From Protopterus annectens (lineage: Eukaryota > Chordata > Ceratodontiformes > Protopteridae), in the NCBI RefSeq assembly GCF_019279795.1, contig NC_056725.1:1613643859-1613707858 (forward strand): a DNA stretch of 64,000 nt, written 5' to 3'. How positions within the stretch are numbered: the first letter of the stretch is position 1; the number at the start of each line of letters is the position of its first letter. A model generated the notes under the pieces. It did no database searches, was not told where the DNA came from, and saw only the letters and a program-made list of their open reading frames with translations. A program made the position numbers and the translations under genes. Below, in pieces: positions 59,551 through 64,000 of the stretch.

Positions 59551-59849
59551 CTGTGTTAGGAGACAGCTTATAACTTGCAAGCCCCTGAGTGCCATGATAT
59601 CTATAATCCTCTGTTTTTGGTCTTCCTAATCAGATGATATAGATCAGAGATTCAATCTTCAGTGAATCTTTGCAGATTTAGTAGCCAGTTACCAGTTATG
59701 TTATGTATCCAGTTTCTTCCCCAAATTCATCTACATTCTCAGCACAACAGCCTTACTGACATCTGGGGTCCAAATGGAGAGATGAAAAGGGGGTCTAGAT
59801 GGTGAGATGAAAAGTCAGCAAGCAAAGGAGAGAAGTAGTGCTAAAATTG

Positions 59850-62800
59850 AATTCATCCTCAGGTCTTGGTGAGTACCTTCACAAGGTGGACCCTGTTTTC
59901 ACAAAATCTCACCAATGTGACACTGATATATAGACTGCATTTATATAGCATATATATCATGGACAGAAGTAGGTTGAAAACTAAAAAAGATAGTTGGGTG
60001 CACAAGACCCAGGATAAAAAAGTGCCAAATCCTGGTGGGCACACTAGTGTCAGGATTGGAAAACATGACAGTGTAGAATCCTCAAAATACCAAAACATTC
60101 CTACAAAGGGGCCAGACCCAGGGGAGGATGGCCCCTCTGTTGTAGAAGGAAGTAGCAGTCCACAAAAAACACAAAAACTGAAAGGCCAAAGAATAACCAT
60201 AAGGGCAATAAAGTGGACTATTGAGGATAAGAAAGAAATTATGTATTGTTACTATTATGCAAAAAGCCCAGAATTTCCAGACACAAGATATACAAAATGA
60301 TTAAGAGAGAAATTAGAGGAAAGAAAAATACTTCTGCAAGAAAAACTATCAGAAGCTTCAAATGAAAATTTGTGTTCATTAATACAACAGATTTGTGAGA
60401 AACAGTATATAGATCAAGAAATCTTGATCTGCTTGGAAAAAGAAGCATCTGAGGAAGTGCAAAATATAAACAAAAAAACAAGAGATATTTGAAAAGTATA
60501 AAAAAGGAAATATGGACATGGGAAAGAAAGAGAGAGATTTGATATGGTGCAATATTTATGCAATGTAGACAGCCAGATTAATCAATATAAAGAAGGCAGC
60601 CCCAAAGATATTTGAAGAGAAATACAGGCAAAGGCAACCAGATATGGGACATTTCACAATAAAAATATATTATCACAAAGATGGAATGTAGAAAAGAAGA
60701 TCAGTAAAGTAGTAGTTAAAAAATAGAGGTTGAAGTTGTGGAGTGCCTGTGAAGTGAAGGATTTGATGTAGAAGGTCAACACAAGTTACACCACAGCAGG
60801 ATGGAGTGAGTCTCCAAAGCAGGGAGAAACAGGAAGATCAATAAACATGTGAAGAAGAAATATGGACAGGGGAAAGGAAAAGAGATTTAATATGGTGCAA
60901 TATTTATGGAAAGGAGAAAGCAACACTAACCAATACAAAAAGACCAGCACCAAAGATATTTGAAGAGAAATACAGACAAAAAAATCCGGACATGGAAAGC
61001 TTTACAATACAAAAAAATAAGAAGCCAAAGAGGAAAAGTAGAAAATGAGATAAGTAATGGAGAAGTTAAAGAAATAGAAACTGAGGTTATGGAGCACCTG
61101 CAAAGTGAAGGATTTAGTATAGAAAATTTAATTCAGAATGCACCACAACAGGATAGAGTAGTGGATATCCAAATTATGGGGAAACCATTGGATCAGGAAG
61201 TAATTGCTCATGTGCCATATGAAGATAATTTGGAGTCTTCCACAGGAAACCCCTATAAACATTCACTTGAAGCTAGACAGCAAAGGGAAGAACAGGAAAC
61301 TGTGGAAACTCTGATGCAGTTAATGTTGAGGAGTGATAGGCCAGTGAGTCCCCATATGACAGAGCAACGGATGGCACAGGATAAAACTGATGAGTCTGTG
61401 TCACAGGAAGATGCTATAGAACCTTCTATAGAATGTCTGCAGGAACTGGAAAAGTAGGGATGTGCCTTTATTTTAGAAGAAAATGAGCTAAGTGAAGAAT
61501 TGCTTGATTTAATAGACATGGACAGATATATCAAGATCAATGAAAGAAATAGACTGCAGAAGGTTAATAAAACCCAAAAAGTCAGAAGTCTAATAAAACA
61601 AATGAACACAGCAATTAGGACTGTTCATAGAAATCCATGCAATATAACAGAAGCAAACAATATATATTACTGTGCAACTAAACTAATAACTGATAAAGTT
61701 CTATCACAAGAACACAGGGTAGTGAGGGAAAGGAAGGGGAGAAATCAAATACCATCATGGAAATATCGAATAAAGAAAAGTATGAGGCAATTAAGACAAG
61801 AAGTGTCACTGTTGAAAGACTAAAGAAGAAGGAACAGATCAACAAAATTAGTAAGAAAGATGTGATAAAAGCTATGTGCAATATTAAAACAGATCAGGAT
61901 CTATCATGCACTATTGCAAATAAACTAAACATTTCAACACAGGCGGAAAAACCTAGAAGATAAATATAAGTGCAAAATAAGCAATTTATTGAGAACCCAA
62001 AAAAGTTTTATAGAGAACTGGGAAATAAGATAAAAGGAATTGAAAGACCGCCAAAAAAAAAGAGGAAGTATATACATTTTGGAGAAGTATCTATGAAGAT
62101 CATGTGGAACATAACAAAGATGTTAAATGGACAGAAGAAGTAAAAGAAAGAATAAGAAGTTTAAAGGTACAGGATATGAAACGGAGTGAAGTAGCAGCTA
62201 GAGAAATAGAAACAAAGTTAAGAAAACCCTCTATTTGGAAACCCCAGGCCCAGATGCAGTACCTAACTTCTGGTTAAAAGTATTAACATATTTGTACGAA
62301 GATTTAGCCATGAGTAAGAACTATTTATATGCGCACCCAGAACAGTCACCAACCTGACTAACAACAGGAAAAACAATGCTCCTACTTAAGAGTGAACCTG
62401 CAAGCTACCTTAAAAATTATAGACCAATAACTTGCCTTCCGACGACATATAAACTACCATTGGGAATTGATCCCAACAGAGTTTATAGTCATTTAGAATA
62501 AAACTCAGTTATGGCAGTAGAACAAAAGGGCAATAAAAGAAAGTCATATGGAACAAAGGATAATTTGTTGTTAAATAAAGTCATAGTGGAGAACTGTAAA
62601 AAGGGGAAGGATTTAAGTATGGCATGGATTGACTACAAAAAAGCATTTGATAGTATCCCACATTCATGGAAAAAAGAGTGCTTAAAAATATATAAGATTG
62701 CCTACATTACAGTGACCATGAAACAGTGGTAGACCACTTTGAAATTAAGCCATGATAAAGAACAAATTGTTATCCCAGGGATAAAAATTCAAAGGGGGAT

Positions 62801-64000
62801 ATTCCAGGGTGACACTGCCATCATTACTATTCTGCTTTGCCCTTAATCAATAAGCTATTGCTGTTTACTCAACAGCTTAGGTCATGGCTATAATCTGTCT
62901 CATAGAAAACAACAAACTGTAAAGACTTCTCACCTTCTCTTTTTTGATGATTTAAAACCGTATAGTTCATCAGATGAGGAAATGAAAGCACAACTGCAAG
63001 TTGTCAAAACTTTTTCAGATGATATTTTGGTCTTGATAAATGTGCAAAAGCAACCTTTAAAGCAGGAAAACTGCAACGCCAGAAAAACATCACTTTGGGA
63101 CAAGAATGTGATATAAAAGAACTTGAGCAAGAACAAGTGTATAAATACTTGGGAATTGATGAAGGACCAACAATAAAACATGAACAAATGCAAATAAAAC
63201 TTAATAAGGAATACTTCAGAAGACTTAAATTAATGCTGAAAACAGCACTGACATCTAGGAACAAAATCCAAGCTATAAACCAATTTTGTCTTCCTGTCCT
63301 AACTTAAAGTTTTGGAGTGATTGACTGGCCCCAAAACATGTTGAATAGATTAGATAGGAAAACAAGAAGGATGTTTCATGCTCGCCAAATGATTTCTAAA
63401 AATCAGGGAATACCAGGATTATATAATCCACATTCCGAAGGAGGGATGGGCTTCCTTGAACTTGATCATATGTATATATCTGCAATCGTGGGACTCCACA
63501 CATATCTTCTGACCTCACAAGACCCACACATAGTGAAAGTTTTGAAACATGAGGAGAATAAATCTAAGATGACTTTTCTGCTTAATTTAGCAGAGGCTTA
63601 TCGGCATCAAGTAGGAATGGAAATGAAACCAGAAGTAGATAAAAATCAGGCAGCAACTGAATAAAGAATATAAGGTGAAGGATCAGATGAGAAGGCAAGA
63701 AATGTGGAAAAAGCATTAATATAAATGCAAGTATAAAAAAACTTCTGGAAGAACCTCATGTTGATCAGGAATGAACACAGGAATGGTTAAGGAGAGGTGA
63801 ATTCAAACCAAGAGATGAAAGGTTAATATTGGCATCCCAAGATAGTGGGCTGCATACACATTGGTTTATAAAGTCCATTGAACATGTGGAAGAAACAGAC
63901 AAATGTAGGTTTTGTAAAACCAAATTGGAAACACTTGCACTCCTCGTTGCTGGTTGCGACATACTAATGGCAGAAGGACTGCATACTGAAAGGCATAATA
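59850..64000 (+). mobile_element. LINE of R2/R4-like group, cut by window end
   Basis: The + strand element has an N-terminal frame at 59962-60300 with IKWTIEDKKEIMYCYYYA (Myb-like DNA-binding segment), linker frames at 60.9-61.96 kb, and RT remnants at 62.2-63.3 kb (NYRPITCLPTTYKL, MAWIDYKKAFDSIPHSW, then LLFFDDLKPYSS as the catalytic box with FFDD). Post-RT sequence lies at 63317-63664 (NRLDRKTRRM, GGMGFLEL). A Cys-Cys-His knuckle (CRFCKTKLETLALLVAGC) lies near 63.9 kb, where such elements carry a restriction-like endonuclease. There is no APE domain at the N-terminus. The frames are broken. Confidence 0.6.
60495..61190 (+). repeat. About 360-bp tandem duplication inside the R2/R4-like LINE
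   Basis: Copy 1 (about 60495-60850) and copy 2 (about 60855-61190) share the order AAATATGGACA, ATGGTGCAATATTTATG, AAAGATATTTGAAGAGAAAT and CACCACAACAGGAT with moderate divergence. Copy 2 keeps an open frame (60960-61457); copy 1 is broken. Confidence 0.7.

Overview
The window reads as intronic DNA of a vertebrate with an expanded genome. The only host coding sequence I can support is two short consecutive exons of a low-voltage-activated (T-type, Cav3) calcium channel alpha-1 subunit on the + strand, at 21876-22009 and 37835-37905. They encode repeat IV from S3 through S4 into the S4-S5 linker. Their reading frames join exactly (phase 1) across a 15.8 kb intron, and the flanking introns run off both window ends. 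No bacterial or viral gene organisation is present. Large introns packed with CR1-type LINEs, DIRS, Penelope-like, L1/Tx1-like, L2-like and tRNA-SINE elements would fit a lungfish, an amphibian or another large-genome vertebrate, but the species cannot be fixed from this sequence.

Layout. 1-4.4 kb: plain AT-rich intron. 4.4-9.46 kb: two head-to-tail CR1-like LINEs (A and B, - strand). 9.6-9.8 kb: a 36-bp minisatellite. 10.5-20.4 kb: one DIRS retrotransposon (- strand) with inverted terminal repeats, split by LINE C (- strand) and LINE D (+ strand). 20.9-22.0 kb: a probable SINE, an AT-rich stretch with paired octamers, and Cav3 exon 1. 22.7-25.0 kb: a Penelope-like element with inverted ends, GIY-YIG endonuclease remnants and hammerhead-like motifs, interrupted by LINE E. 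25.3-25.9 kb: long dinucleotide arrays. 26.0-28.6 kb: LINE F between inverted arms. 29.35-29.73 kb: a tRNA-SINE with a perfect 18-bp target duplication. 30.8-34.4 kb: decayed LINE G with a roughly 37-copy 40-bp minisatellite inside its reverse transcriptase region. 37.8 kb: Cav3 exon 2. 38.9-43.3 kb: an L2-like LINE (- strand) with a SINE inside. 44-48.4 kb: an L1/Tx1-like LINE (- strand) with foldback element M1 and a duplicated 390-bp reverse transcriptase segment. 50.4-58.3 kb: a second L1/Tx1-like LINE (+ strand) carrying foldback element M2 and split by CR1-like LINE H, which itself contains a DNA-transposon-like insert, a SINE and foldback element M3. 58.6 kb: another SINE. 59.2 kb: a small Penelope-like insert. 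59.85-64 kb: a LINE that looks R2/R4-group, cut by the window edge.

The elements form layers of insertion. Reading frames are broken throughout, so the transposon genes are annotated as pseudogenes. The points most worth following are: (1) three foldback elements (M1-M3) that share an asymmetric core of about 72 bp but carry different terminal inverted repeats; (2) a SINE whose 3' end matches that of the CR1-like LINEs, including the CCTATGAA tail; (3) Penelope-like elements with hammerhead-like cores; and (4) the minisatellite grown inside a LINE reverse transcriptase. All calls come from reading the sequence; no database search was possible.
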